The notes beneath the pieces were generated by a model. The model was not told where the DNA came from, made no database searches, and saw only the letters and a list, made by a program, of their open reading frames with translations. A DNA stretch of 64,000 nucleotides from Erigeron canadensis (lineage: Eukaryota > Streptophyta > Magnoliopsida > Asterales > Asteraceae): assembly GCF_010389155.1 (NCBI RefSeq), contig NC_057768.1:39039633-39103632 (forward strand), in the 5' to 3' direction. Position numbers and translations under genes: made by a program. Of this stretch, positions 48,150 to 60,727 are shown piece by piece. How positions within the stretch are numbered: position 1 is the first letter of the stretch; the number at the start of each line of letters is the position of its first letter.

Positions 48150-48760
48150 TGCTTCATCGATCAGAGGCTGATCCGATGTAGAGGCTTTTGTTGCCCCTGT
48201 TGAGGAAGGTGTTATTGGCGTACCTTCTTGGTTTCAGTTCAGATCTATGCCTTCTCCACCGAAACTGGGTGGCGGTCTGTTTTCGTCGTTCATTTTCTAG
48301 GTTTAGGATTTAGGAAAACAAAAATTTTGTGGGTTTTGCTATTTAGAGAGCGTCCCGCGGATGGCGCCAATTATTTGTACAACCAATCCGGTAACCTAGA
48401 ACAGGGAAATGGGGGTGAATGTGGTTGTTATTTGGCGGTTTCCTTATGGTAAGGCAGAGCCTCTTGTACACCGAATATGTGTGTGTGATATCGAGTCGAT
48501 TTAGCCACCCCTATTTATAGGGGGTTCGTGACTTAGCTCTCAAGTAGGGTTTTTGATATGATATATATCCTTTCCGAGAATATATGATATGGTGCTATCT
48601 TTTCCTTTAAATATGGGGATTAATGATAAGCACGTATCTTTTTCTTATTTACCGAATGTAAAGTTTATCTTTAGGACGTACCCTGTGTGCCAACGTCTGG
48701 GTGGGTACGTCATCAATCATCAAAAACATAAATAATAACAAGCATTCACAATGTAGTCTT
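48150..48760. other. Non-coding stretch, origin unclear
   Basis: Contains GCGGATGGCGCCAATT near 48357, a motif often seen in retroelement-derived sequence, but no domain could be read. No gene is claimed. Confidence 0.35.
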
Positions 48761-48991
48761 TTATTTTCTCTTTCTGATCAAAGACTCTCCTCCAAGTTGA
48801 ATTTTCCCCACAAGTGCAAAACAGTGGACCTTTATCAACCTACAACCCGTGTTACCGGCAATGTAAAATGGATACTTGAATGGAGTAAGATTTGGACAAC
48901 TGGAAGTTTCAGGGCAGTTAAGAATAACATAGTGAAGGAGACGAGGCAGACAAGAGAGAAGGAAGTAGATGAAAAACCAGATGATAATCAT
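48761..48991 (-). pseudogene. Truncated LRK10L ectodomain exon, relic C
   Basis: The minus-strand frame starts MIIIWFFIYFLLSCLPRLLH, nearly the signal peptide of gene A, followed by NCPETSSC, LTPFKYPFYIAGNTGCRLI and GKIQLGGES. It follows gene A's ectodomain for about 70 residues, then diverges (LIRKRK, stop). The rest of the ectodomain, the membrane span and the kinase are absent here. The upstream flank (48992-49070) also resembles that of gene A, so this is the remnant of a complete duplicated gene. Confidence 0.8.
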
Positions 48992-49079
48992 TTTCTGACT
49001 TTGTTATAGCTTCACGTGTTCTTGGGACTGTTATGATCACATTCTCATTCGTTCATTGTATACGTGAGTGCGTATACAC

Positions 49080-49859
49080 GTATGCTTAGACTGCCCGCAA
49101 CAGTTGGGTTATACTTCCAACAAATATCCTAATCATCATGACACGTCAGTTTTCCACTCATCCTTCTCACAAACACTTTTTACCCACAACAATAATAAAT
49201 TCATTCTTCTAGCAAACAACCACATAATTTCCATATCATCATTAACTTTATTTTTGTTATTGTATTATTTATAAAAAACTTTTTATTTAACAAAAATTGT
49301 ACATAACATATAATAATAATAAAAAACCAAAACTTACACTAACTTAAATAAAATAAAAGGAATATTTACTTGGGTAGTGTAACATTAATACTTAGTAATC
49401 AGTATCACATTACATACAATGATACACATATCTCAATTCCACTGTTTTCCATTCCCATTCACTGGTTTCATACCTACCACTTTTTGATTTTACAAAATAC
49501 AATAAATATTAGTACTTCGTATATATCCATATTCCATAAACATCCACCCATCCATATTAGCAGACAAAAAAATGTCAAAGGTAATATACATATCGAAGAC
49601 CGCTAGGGCACCATCACCATCCACCACCCCCACCACATAATCATCATCATCATCCACTGACCAACTAATATAAAACCTCCACTTTTTTTCTAGATTTTAT
49701 TAAACAAATAGATCATCCTTTACTTGGGTATGGCTTAAAAGACTGGAAATAAAGCTCTACCAACAGCTAAATATTTTTGATTAACAGTCAAACTGTAAGT
49801 TTTTATGATATTTTCTGGTTGTACATAATAAATGGTTTGGGGGATTATATATATATATA
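49080..49859. other. Insertion between relic C and its duplicated 5' flank
   Basis: AT-rich sequence separating the two parts of the duplicated receptor-kinase promoter. No gene recognised; only low-complexity frames. Confidence 0.4.
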
Positions 49860-50038
49860 GGGAAAAGTGAGTATGAGGCCGTTATGCACCTAACTTGGGT
49901 GAAAAACCCCTCACATACTAATATTTTAATATTTTAAATAAATAAATGTCCCCCCATGATTTTTACCTTTTAAAAAAAGGTATGTGGGGAGGTTTTTCAC
50001 CCAACTTGAATGCCTAACAGCCTCATATTCCCTTCCCC
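49860..50038. mobile_element. Complete ~180-bp MITE (family of 4051-4180)
   Basis: Inverted arms: GGGAAAAGTGAGTATGAGGC...ACTTGGGTGAAAAACC on the left; GGTTTTTCACCCAACTTG...CTCATATTCCCTTCCCC on the right. The centre contains AAAAGG/CCTTTT. Both ends abut TATATATA runs. Confidence 0.7.
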
Positions 50039-50254
50039 GATATATATACACACAATGTTGTTTGAAAAAAAATCAAAAGGAGTATGATACCATCCGCGAG
50101 GATCCATGAGAAAGGATCCTAAAAGATGGACAATCTTATGAATATCCTCTGCAACAAGACCTTCTATGTATAGCCTCCGCATCACCCATAGATTTTCTAT
50201 AGATAGCCCCGTTGCAGATAATGATGGGACCTGAATTCCAATGTGAGTATTCAC

Positions 50255-50480
50255 TTTCACAATGTCTACTTTTAACTTTACCCCATTTTCTATGCTACAA
50301 AAGTAAACTAGAATTTTACTACATGCATTTTCCAAATCTTTTCCACGTTGACCAACACCATCAAGACTTTTGACCAACTCAGTACTCTTTTCTCCACCAT
50401 TCATCCCTAACCCATTTCAAACGCCATATATATATATATATATATATGCATTATTAGGGAAGTTTCATGTACGTGGTTCC
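50255..50480. repeat. Duplicated receptor-kinase 5' flank (copy of 43240-43460)
   Basis: Carries the blocks CCCCATTTTCTATGCTA, ACATGCATTTTCC, GTTGACCAACACCATCAAG, ACTTTTGACCAACTCAGTAC and CATTTCAAACGCCAT in the same order as upstream of gene A. An open frame across it on the minus strand is accidental. Confidence 0.65.
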
Positions 50481-51433
50481 TATTTTCATGATTTTATCTC
50501 CGGCCCATCTCATACGTCTCGAGTTAATTACCAGTATAATCCAGATTCTATAATAAGGCATATTTAAACTTAGTTAGACACCAATCACTTAAATTTTCAA
50601 TATCACGTCACACCGTAAGAGAGTATATATAGACATAATGCTACAAAAATGCGTGTATATATACGATACTAAATATTTTTCACGAAGATACAAAATATCC
50701 AAAACAATGAAGTTCACTTCAGGTACGAGCCTTAGACCAATAGGTATAAGCCAAAGAATAACCAGACCACAACGAAGATCGACTATATTGCCAAGAATGC
50801 CCCATTGTCGAGTTTGATGATCTCACGATTGATCAACATACTGAATGTAGTATGACTTTTAATGACTATAAAGAAGACTGAATACTGTCATCAATAATAT
50901 ATATTATACTTGGAATGTGTCGGGAAGACGGCACTGAGCAGTTATTTAATTTTATTTTATTTTTTGAATGTGTCGGGAATAGCACTTGTTCTTCTTTTTA
51001 TTTTCTTATATTATTATTATCAAATTATACATTAATTGCTAAAAACAGCAAACTTATATGTGAGATATTATTAACATACTGATATAGAATATCATTAATC
51101 ACAAAATCATTTAAATATTTTAACACTGTCACAGTGTCTCACTTTAACTTTTCGTATGTGCATACGGCCGGTTCTAAATGTAATTGGATATATTACAACA
51201 ATATAACAATTATAACATAGATAATGTCAAGAGACCCCCTTTAAGTATCATAACAGTCATTTAAGTTTTTGGATAATGAACGAACCCATCCCATAGACTC
51301 GCATCAAACCATAAGTTAGGTGTAGAACTTACTCCCAAAAGCTAGCTCAAAGGATGAGGGACACCCGGCTTATAAACCACCAACCGATCCAATACGTGGC
51401 CGATGTGTGATCGTACTGAGATCGAATAACATT
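50481..51433. other. Intergenic, 3' side of gene D
   Basis: AT-rich. Around 51300-51415, AAAGCTAGCTCAAAGGATGA and CCCGGCTTATAAACCACC look like decayed repeat DNA that I cannot classify. Confidence 0.4.
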
Positions 51434-53932
51434 TCAAAGTGATGAGCTACCGGTAATAGAACAATTCAGATTTGGTTTATCAGATAATGGGAGATCAATG
51501 GACCTTGGTGGAGAAGACAAATAAGGTTTGGGAGGGATTTCCAACGATGCTAAGTCACCTTCTAACATTTCCAACACCTTAGTTATTGTCGGGCGGTTCA
51601 GGGGATTTGTTTGTATGCACCACAACCCTACTATGATCATCTTCCTCGCCATCTCGTTTTCTTTGTCACTCACAATTCCATGGAGTCCAAGTTGTTCCTC
51701 ATCTACTTCAATCTTTTTGTATAGCCAATCAGGGAAATATATTTCACTTGTGTGATCAACATCAACCTCAATATTATTCCTCCCTCCAACCATTTCCAAA
51801 ACCATCATTCCGTAACTATAAACATCTGATTTTTGGGAGACTTGTCCATAATTCCTGAAAAATAGTTCAGGAGCTATGTACCCTGGTGTTCCTCTGATAT
51901 GAGATACAGATATCATGCTCCTTTTCTCATGAAATAGCTTAGCTAGTCCAAAGTCGGATATCTTAGGACAGAAATCTTGATCCAAAAGAATATTATGTGG
52001 CTTTATATCGAAATGTAAGATCCGTGTGTTACAACCCTTGTGCAAATATTCTAAGCCTTGAGCAATCCCAATTGCAATCTGGTGTATTTTTTCCCACCCA
52101 AGTTGGATATTACCCGGGCATTCCTGACCATATATGAACTTTTCAAGGGACCCGTTGGCCAGGAATTCATAGATCAATGCTCTTTGCTTGCCATCACAGC
52201 AAAATCCCACAAGACTTACTATATTTACATGAGAAGTCATACCAACACTTTGAACTTCATTGATGAAATCTTCACCATTACCTTTAAGTTCATTTAAAAC
52301 CTTCACTGCCACAAGGTTTCCATTGCTTAGCTCTCCTTTATACACTGAACCAAAGCCGCCTTGTCCTAGTTTCACCTTGAAGGAGTTAGTCATCTTCTTT
52401 ACTTGCGAGTAAGAATACCTTTTTGGAGCGAAGAATTCATGATTCTTAAGAAATTTATCCACATTGACATTACTCTTTCTTTTTCTTCTCTGTTTGAGTT
52501 TCTTTATCAAACATAAGATCATGACAGCTAGTATAATCACACCCCCTACAATGACTGCTGCATTAAACAAGGAACGGGAGAAGCATTGGTAAAATTTCAT
52601 TTTGAAATTGGTAACTTCATTGGACAAAATAAAAAGTTTGGCAAATATTAATTAATTACCGATGATAACAGCCATGTGTTTTTTACTTGTTCTAGTTGTT
52701 CCTGCATGTACAAAAATGTAACTAGTCAGGCATCATGATTTCCAAAATAAAATATCTAACATACCACATACAAATTATTTCAACCTCATACATCTTATAT
52801 ATTGAAAAATAATTATAATTGACAAGAATATTATATGACTCTAATTTTAGAAAGATTAACATACATCCCAACGTAAGGGAGATAAAGTTCAAGTTTTCAA
52901 TGCATAAACAGTAGTATATATAGTCTTAATTTGTAGGCCGGATACAAGATTTGAACATTATTGGTCTTGTTTATTTTTTACTTAATAAACTTAATAGTTA
53001 AAAACTTAATTATTCAGTCAAATATATGTATAAAATAAAATATAGGTAATTGACGGCTATTTTTGTTTATTTAATTAAAAAATAAACATAAAAACACTAT
53101 TTATACATTCAGTCATTTAATACATTCAACACTTTGTAAGTAAAAAGATAAACGGGCCCAAAGTCTAAAAAGAAGAAGATGGCTCACCAGTTGGCGGGAG
53201 GCACCTCACTCTATGGGGTCTATCGTAGCAGAAACACTGAAACTGGAAAGTAGTCGTATTAAAACCGCACCTCCCACCACTCGCCTCACACCAGGAACAA
53301 TCCGATGCAATCCAGCCCACTGTAAACCCCCTCTGCAGCACCTTTGTATAATTCCTACCGTCCACCACCTCTCCTCCATTGCGTAGTTCCACCGGCACAC
53401 TCACCAGACTACAGAATTCCGTCAGATTTCTCAGATTCACGTCATTGTCAAGCATAACCAGCTGCTGATTAAAGGATGGCTTGCAAGACCCGTTAATTCT
53501 GTACCTTGTAGTGAGATCTTCCGGTAACGGTTTTGAACAATTTGTTAGAACAATAACTTTTGAAGCTGCTATTAGCGTAAACTGGGTAGGATCAAATGTT
53601 AAGTTTTTGTTTTTGATCACGTTCGAAAGGCATGTGATATCTTCTTGCTCTAGGGACAACCGCATAGATTGATTTTTATAGTCAATTTCTGTAACTGAGT
53701 AACTGTTGTTGGATATCTGCAAGATTGGTGAGCTATTGTTGCAGCTGAGTTGGAAACCAGGGTACCCACAATTTGGATCTTGCATACCGTTGATATAAAA
53801 CGGATAGTTTATCATCATACCATCACCACAGTCTTTGGGGACACAAGATTCGTACTGTGGATCCAAACAAAAACATACCTTTATAACGAACAAGAAAATG
53901 ATTGATGTATGATGCCGTATGTTTTCTTTCAT
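51434..53932 (-). CDS. LRK10L/Lr10-type receptor-like kinase, gene D
   Basis: Exons 53188-53932, 52660-52701 and 51434-52557, GT-AG, phase 1 at both junctions, giving 636 residues. Signal peptide (TSIIFLFVIKVCFC); galacturonan-binding WAK-type ectodomain (CGDGMMINYPFYI; DPNCGYPGFQLSCN); WAK-associated C-terminal cysteines (CSWCEASGGRCGF). The 14-codon second exon precedes a membrane span (VIVGGVIILAVMILCLI), then a basic KKLKQRRKRK stop-transfer. The kinase has GQGGFGSVYKGEL, VAVKVL, non-RD HFDIKPHN, SDFGLAKL and GTPGYIAPEL. I took the Met at 53932, which aligns with gene E, rather than an in-frame Met 11 codons upstream. If intron 1 is retained, translation stops after a few residues (GEPSSSF), which would give a secreted ectodomain. 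Confidence 0.93.
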
Positions 53933-55239
53933 TGCGGATGGATATAAAATTAGATTGATCAACAACAGTAACTAATTTCCACACGCATTGTTGGAAACCA
54001 GTGAACAATTATTGCACTTTTCAACATGTCATGTGAGGTAGAATTTCCTAGCAAAGACTCGTTCAATGCGACTTTTCAAGTCTACGACACTTATTGTCAA
54101 AGACTCGTTCCATTCTACTACAATCATACATACTTGAATCTCCATCCTCGAATTGCATTAAACTTTGATGTTATTTTAATTCGGAATATGATTAATTCTT
54201 CTAACTAAACCTCCTAAAAGTCCTTATATGTGACAAAATCAAGAGTTGATCAGATTAAAAAAGATAATTAGTGGAATACATATGTAATAATTTAAAGGTT
54301 TTAAGAGGATTTTTAGGAGCATTAATCATTTTTCTTTTCTAATATGTAGAAAAACCCGTATTTGACATATTTTGTAATAAATAACATAAATATCTCATGG
54401 TATTGGTTTATAGTATACGATGAAAGTTACTCTATGATATGATTTCAAGATGAGGAACCGATTAACGTACCTCGATGGAGAATACCAATAAGATTTGGTG
54501 GGATTCCTAAAATTACTTACGGGCTGGTCACCGATAATGAGAACACAATGACAGTTACAAATCTAGACATATACAGTAATCGGCATTTGTAGAAATTAAT
54601 TTGTTTAGAAGTTAAAGACAGTATGAGAACTAGGTAATTTGTTTAGATAGTTCATTTCCTTTTTAACTTTGTTTTTGTATTTTTAATTTTATTCTGGGTA
54701 TACTGAACCAAGTAATTGATGAAGTACTAGACTATACACAATAAGCATTTTGGTGATCATTTGATAAAATAACACTCATAATTTATGGTGTTTCTGTTAT
54801 TAATATATCATTTTCCTTATACATCCAAAAAAATATACTTCTATTACGAAACTAAAACTTGTTCCACAAAAATATATAAACATTTTTTAATTTTATTTCA
54901 CATGTACAACAACAACAAGACCCAATCTTTACATATAGGGTATATTTCACACGTTTGTAAGTAAAGATGGGCAAAATTTCCGAAACAATATTGGCACGGA
55001 ACATGTACGGGTACTAACTCTATTTGGTATCGCTTTCAGTTTTAGGATTGAGTGTATACGGTTTCAGTACTAATGTACTATACGATTTGGTACTAATACC
55101 ATTTTAAAAACCGAGATTTAAAAGGAAATGAACTATCAACGAGGTCATCCTTCGAGTTTTTAACAGTCATTTAGGTCATGCATGCATAACATTGTGATTA
55201 AACAAAACCTAGCTACATGATTTTTATGAGAATTACATT
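53933..55239. other. Intergenic between genes D and E
   Basis: Holds the 5' flank of gene D and the 3' flank of gene E, plus a segment (54370-54610) repeated at 63660-63895. A short (CAA)n ACCCAATC stretch near 54905 resembles the tail of an Au-type SINE. No gene recognised. Confidence 0.45.
54370..54610. repeat. Segment duplicated at 63660-63895
   Basis: Shares AACATAAATATCTCATGGT, GAAAGTTACTCT, TTTCAAGATGAGGAACCGAT, CCTCGATGGA, AACACAATGACA and CGGCATTTGTAGAAATT in the same order with 63660-63895. Confidence 0.7.
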
Positions 55240-58085
55240 TCAAAGTGATGAGCTATTGGCGGTAAAAGAATAATTATGATCCAAGTTATTAATAGATGGG
55301 GGATCGATAGACCTTGTTGGAGAAGAAAGAAATGGTTTCGGAGGGATTTCCATTGATGCTACATCGCCTTCTAACATTTCCAATACCTTAGTCATTGTCG
55401 GACGGTCCAAAGGATTAGTTTGTATGCACCATAAGCCTACAATGATCATTTTCCTCACCATCATGTTTTCTACATCACTCACAATCCCGTGCAGTCCAAG
55501 TTGTTCTTCATTTAATTCAAGTTTCTTGTATATCCAATGAGGAAAGTATATTTCACTAGTGTGATCAACTTCAACCTCAATATTTTTCCTCCCTCCAACA
55601 ATTTCCAAAATCATCATTCCGTAACTATAAACATCTGATTTGTGGGAGACCTGACCAAAGTTCCTTGAAAATAGTTCAGGAGCAATATAACCTGGTGTTC
55701 CTCTGGTACGCGACACAGATATCATGCTTCTTTTCTCATGTAATAGCTTAGCTAGTCCAAAGTCAGATATCTTTGGACATAAGTCTTGATCCAAAAGAAT
55801 ATTATGTGGCTTTATATCGAAATGTAAGATCCGTGTGTTACAGCCCTTATGCAAATATTCTAAGCCTTGAGCAATCCCAACTGCAATCTGGTGCAACTTT
55901 TCCCACCCAAGTTGGATATTACCCGAGGATTCCCGCCCATATATGAACTTTTCAAGGGACCCGTTAGGCATGAATTCGTAGATCAAAGCTCTTTGATGGC
56001 CATCACAGCAAAATCCCACAAGAGTTACAATATTTACATGAGAAGTCCTGCCAACACTTGCAACTTCATTAATGAAATCTTCACCGTTACCTTTTAGTTC
56101 ATTTAAAACTTTCACAGCCACAAGGTTTCCATTGCTTAGCTCTCCTCTATACACCGAACCAAAGCCGCCTTGTCCTAGTTTGACTTTGAAGGAGTTGGTC
56201 ATCTTCTTTACTTGGGAGTAAGAATACTTTTTTGGAGCCAAGAATTCATGATTCCTAAGAAAATTATCCACATTGATGTTATCATTGTTTCTTTTTCTTC
56301 TCTGTTTGAGTTTCTTTATCCAGCATAACATTATGACAACAAGTATGATGACAACTCCTACAATCGCTGCTACATTAAACAAAATATGGAAAACGTTGGC
56401 AAATTTTCTTTTGAAATTGGAATGGTATGCAATTACTTAAAAGGGACAAAAGACAAGTTTTGGTAAATATTACTGTAATTACCGGTGATAACAGCCATGT
56501 GTGTTTTACTTGTTCGTGTCGTTCCTGCATGTACAAAATGTAACTAGTTAGCCATCATGATGTTTCTTAACTAGTCAAATGTACCTCAGTGGTATATATC
56601 AAGGCAGTCATCTAATACTTGTACAATATGTTTGAAATTAAATAAGATGTTACACGATATGAATACTGATGTAGGCCAAGTGTGGATAAGAAAGCCATTT
56701 TGTATTTAGAAGGTTAAGACAGATTTAAAAAGGGGCATAACTTTTGTTACAAGGTTCTGTTTTCAGCTTATGACCAGTCAAAACGACCGGGGGAACAAGG
56801 AGCATGCATTTACAAACCGTCAAATTTCTCTTTGAGTTATGAGCCTTTTTATATGCTAGCTTTTCGGGTTTTATTAGACTTTATTTTTGTAATAACTTTC
56901 GCCTCACTTATTCTTTTAGGCCTGTTCGTTTTTCCTTTTATTATATATGCATGTAGCTATGCAATTATTGAAGATACAAAGTTCATTTTCCCCTATTCAC
57001 AAGTGTGTATTATCGATATTCCTTATAAATGAACGTTAGTTTGAAGAATTGTTCCTGTAATTTTATTGATATTATTCCTTTTGAATCAACGATAATTAGA
57101 ATAATTGTTTCTGAATTCTTGTGAATTAACTAGTTCAATTAGCTATCTTGTTTATTTCAGTGTTATTAAAAAATATATATGGTTTCTTATCCATATCAAA
57201 CAAAATGAATTTTGGCCTTTATTTCCAAAGATAAAGATACTACTCGTAATTAACTAATTGATCTAAATCTTAACGAAAAATCCTAAGAATATGAATAGTT
57301 TTGTTCTGACCTGATGGATGGAAAGAGGCGTATACACATGAATTGTCTTTGGAGCTATGATCATCGGGGCAGAGACACGTGAGCTGAGATATATTAGATA
57401 TATATCCACACCTCCCACCACTCTGCTGACAGCGGGAACAATTGGGTGCATGCCAATTCCTTGTAAACCCTCCCTTCATCACCTCTCTATAATTTGTGCC
57501 GTTCACCTCCACTTCTCCATCTTCCAGTTCCGCGGGTGCCATAACCAAATTACTACAAACTTCTTTTCCAATTTTAACATTCGGGTCAGAACGAATCATA
57601 ACCAACTGATCATCAATGTGGACTGGATCACAAAATGTTCCATTAATCTTATATCCTGTAAGATTCTTGGGCAGCTCTTTAGAACAGTTGCTAAGAAAGA
57701 CAAGTTCAAGCTCCCAAAATGAATAGATTGTGAAGAGGTTTTGATTAAAGGTTAAGTTTGTGATGGCCGAAGGGCATGATATGATTTGGGAATTCAGCAA
57801 TCGCATAGTATGGTTGTCATAGTCAATATGCTCAACTAAGTAGTCGTTATTTCCAGATATCTGAAAAACTGATGACCCATTTTTGTTACAACTCAGCTGG
57901 AAACCAGGGTATCCACAATTAGGATCTTGTAACCCATCGATGTAAAACGGAAAGCTTACACTCTTACCATCACCACAGTGTTTCGGGGCACACCCTTCGT
58001 AGCTAAAATCCAAAGAAAAACATCCTTTTAAAAACACCAACAAAATGAAAATAGTTAGTGTTGATGTAAAAGAGTGTTCTGTCAT
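55240..58085 (-). CDS. LRK10L/Lr10-type receptor-like kinase, gene E
   Basis: Exons 57311-58085, 56483-56524 and 55240-56369, phase 1 at both junctions, giving 648 residues. Signal peptide (STLTIFILLVFLKGCFS); ectodomain with CAPKHCGDGKSVSFPFYI, DPNCGYPGFQLSCN and CSRCQQSGGRCGY; an additional segment (CPDDHSSKDNSCVYASFHPS) before the first junction that gene D lacks. Membrane span AAIVGVVIILVVIMLCWI, then KKLKQRRKR. The kinase has GQGGFGSVYRGEL, VAVKVL, HFDIKPHN (non-RD), SDFGLAKL and GTPGYIAPEL. It is the closest paralogue of gene D, sharing exon lengths (42-nt second exon in both) and over most of the kinase. Retention of intron 1 would end the protein shortly after the ectodomain (SGQNKTIHILRIFR, stop). 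Confidence 0.93.
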
Positions 58086-58492
58086 TTTTTACCTTAACTT
58101 TGATTATGAATAAATCAGGCAGATTAATGCAGTTTTTTTCTAAATGAAAGGGAAGGAGATAATGAGTGGCCGGTTATGCGCATACTAATATGTTTTCTCA
58201 CTTTGAATAATTGAAATAAAAGTTATGTGATTTTCGTCGTCCTACTTTTATTAGGACTATTAACTTGAAAATGTATGTAACTATGCCAAACATTTTTTTT
58301 ACGCATATCCATTTTTAAAAACGTCTAAGGTTACCTACGTTATATAGATTTTTGGTAGTTTATACCATGTTATAAAAATCTTTAAAGGTGGATACCCGTT
58401 AAAAAAAACTTCAAACTAATAGCCTTCTATTTATTACGGAGTATTATATAAATAAAAAATATATACATGTTACGTCTGTATATACACCATGA
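58086..58492. other. Upstream region of gene E
   Basis: 5' flank of gene E up to the target duplication of the neighbouring MULE. No other gene recognised. Confidence 0.45.
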
Positions 58493-59561
58493 TATAGAAA
58501 AGGCCAAAGTACTTTTTTCGTCTATGTGGTTTGTCGAATAACCATTTTTCATCATCGCCGTTAACTTTTGGCTAAAATCATCCATGTGGTTTGCATTTCG
58601 TTCTTCGATCCGTTAACCCCCTCACGTGCCTTACACGTGAGGGGCATTTATGTCTTTTCACCCATCTTCATGGTTTGTCCCTATGGTTAAGTGCAAAATC
58701 CGTCCTTATGGTTTGTCGTTTTTGCAATTTCATCCTTGTGTTTAACAAACCTCCAAACAAAATTTAATCAAAAACCAAAACATACTCAAATCGGAAACCT
58801 ATATATACCTACATATGAGGATCTAATTTAATACCGGTCAGTACGACTAATTTAATTTATTTTTTTTAAAAAAATGTTATAAAACTTATTACAATTTAAC
58901 GAAAATAGTCAATATATAATTACAATCTACTCAAAAATAATCCAAATAGGTACTTTATAACGAAATATAAGAAAGTTCACAAATTATAAAAAAAATAAAA
59001 TAACATTAAGTTATTATAAAAATAATTTTTAAAAAAATTCAAAAAATAAAAAATGAGAATACAGGAAATACCGGAACGGTAATACCAAAAAATACCGGAA
59101 ATAGTTGTACCTGAGTACCCTCCGATACCGGTAGTATGGGTAATACTACAGGGATATAAAACATTGTATTTACGTGTTTGCATTTGAAAGTGATTGACCA
59201 GATCCTCAAATGTAGGTATATAGATTTTTGTTTTGTTTAGATTAAACTGTTACCGGTAAAAAATTTTTCTTTTGTTTTGTTTGAGAAGTTCGTCTGGATT
59301 TGTTAATGGTGAGGATGAAAAATGCAAAAACGACAAACCACATGGACGATTTTTACACTTAACTCTATAAAAATAAAAAAAATAAAAAAACCCCTCACGT
59401 GACTTGCATGTGAGGGGATTAACGAGAAATTTATAACGGCAAGGACAAAATGCTAACCACAGGGATGATTTTAGCCAAAAATTAATTGCGAAAATGAAAA
59501 ATGCTTATTCGAAAAACCACATAACCATATGGAAAAAAAAAATACTTTGGCCTATAGAAAA
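58493..59561. mobile_element. MULE-type foldback element 1
   Basis: The element is 58502-59552, flanked by the perfect 9-bp duplication TATAGAAAA (58493-58501, 59553-59561). Ends GGCCAAAGTA and its complement. The inverted arms extend more than 200 bp (GTGGTTTGTCGAATAACCAT, GGCTAAAATCATCC, CCCTCACGTG, ATGGTTTGTCGTTTTTGCA and their complements). Non-coding. 9-bp duplication plus long inverted arms is typical of Mutator-like elements. Confidence 0.85.
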
Positions 59562-60190
59562 TAAGTATATTCGTCAAGCTTAAATATTGACATAGTTGAC
59601 CCGGAAGTATTCTATACCAATTCAAATATATGTGGACAGGGAAAATCTACTCGTTATAAGTTAGAAATTGTGGCATTGTACCATAGCTGACTAAGTCTTC
59701 TATATATGGCCACCCAATTTCAAGGAGCAAGCCACTTTGTCTTCATCAAGCAAATTTTCCAATAAACCTCTAAAATTCCAATACTGTCGTAAATAGTAGA
59801 ACAGATTAAGTTAATTTTAAAATAAGGTAAATTACAAAAATCATACCTGGGGTTTGTTCAAAACTACACTGGTCATACCTATAATTTAAAAATTACGCGA
59901 GACATAACCATCGTTGCCAAAAACTTACACTGACCATACCTTTCGCTAACGTTTGTCTATTTCGCAGTTAAGTGAAGTCACGTGTCATGCATATATGAAA
60001 ACCGTAATTTCATGCATACTTCAGATATTATCCTTGTAATTCATCATAAAAATAATTATTAAGAACTTTAAAGTTGTATTTATACTTCAATTATTAAGTT
60101 TGGTAAATATGAAATTTATTATGAAAAGAAAATTAGTTTTTTAATGAAAAGTATATCAAGAAAAATAGTTGATGCAAGAATGCATCTTAA

Positions 60191-60603
60191 TCTATGCTAA
60201 AAGAGAACTGACATAATAGATTATTAACCAATCATAGCTCTCGCTTTTATCAAATCGGAAATTGATGATGTCATTATTAATCTAATTATAAATTAAAAAT
60301 CATAATAATCATTATCCAAATATATTAAAATATTATATTTTACACTTTAATGTTTATAGAAAAAATATCACTAATTTACACTTTTCAATAATTTGCACTT
60401 TTTACCCTCATTAAATACTTAATTTATAATTATTTTAATCTATATTTTTTTGTTTTCAATCACAAATTTATACTTTTTACCATTAAATCTAATATAATAG
60501 AATATGAATAATAATTGATATAAGTTTTTTAAAACTAATTGTAATATTATTTAATCTTTATAACAATGTAAACTCGTGTATTTGACACGGGTCTAAAATC
60601 TAG
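60191..60603 (+). mobile_element. Non-autonomous Helitron 3, nested
   Basis: 5' end TCTATGCTAAAAGAGAACTG. 3' end GTGTATTTGACACGGGTCTA followed by AAATCTAG, with a GTGTATTTGACAC hairpin and terminal CTAG. It sits between A (60190) and T (60604), the preferred Helitron target. Shares AATTTACACTTTT blocks and ends with the two copies at 25408-27201. Confidence 0.8.
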
Positions 60604-60727
60604 TTTATTATTATATATGTCATTATTATTTTGTTATACATGTATAGTGAGTATAACAAGGATGAGAATTATAAAAACCACTAAAATTTTCACTTTTATA
60701 TTATTATATTTTATTTTTTATGATTTA

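Noticed and set aside
49997..50404. 135-codon minus-strand frame
   Set aside because: It spans a MITE arm and the duplicated non-coding promoter segment; the matching region upstream of gene A is not open, so it is accidental.
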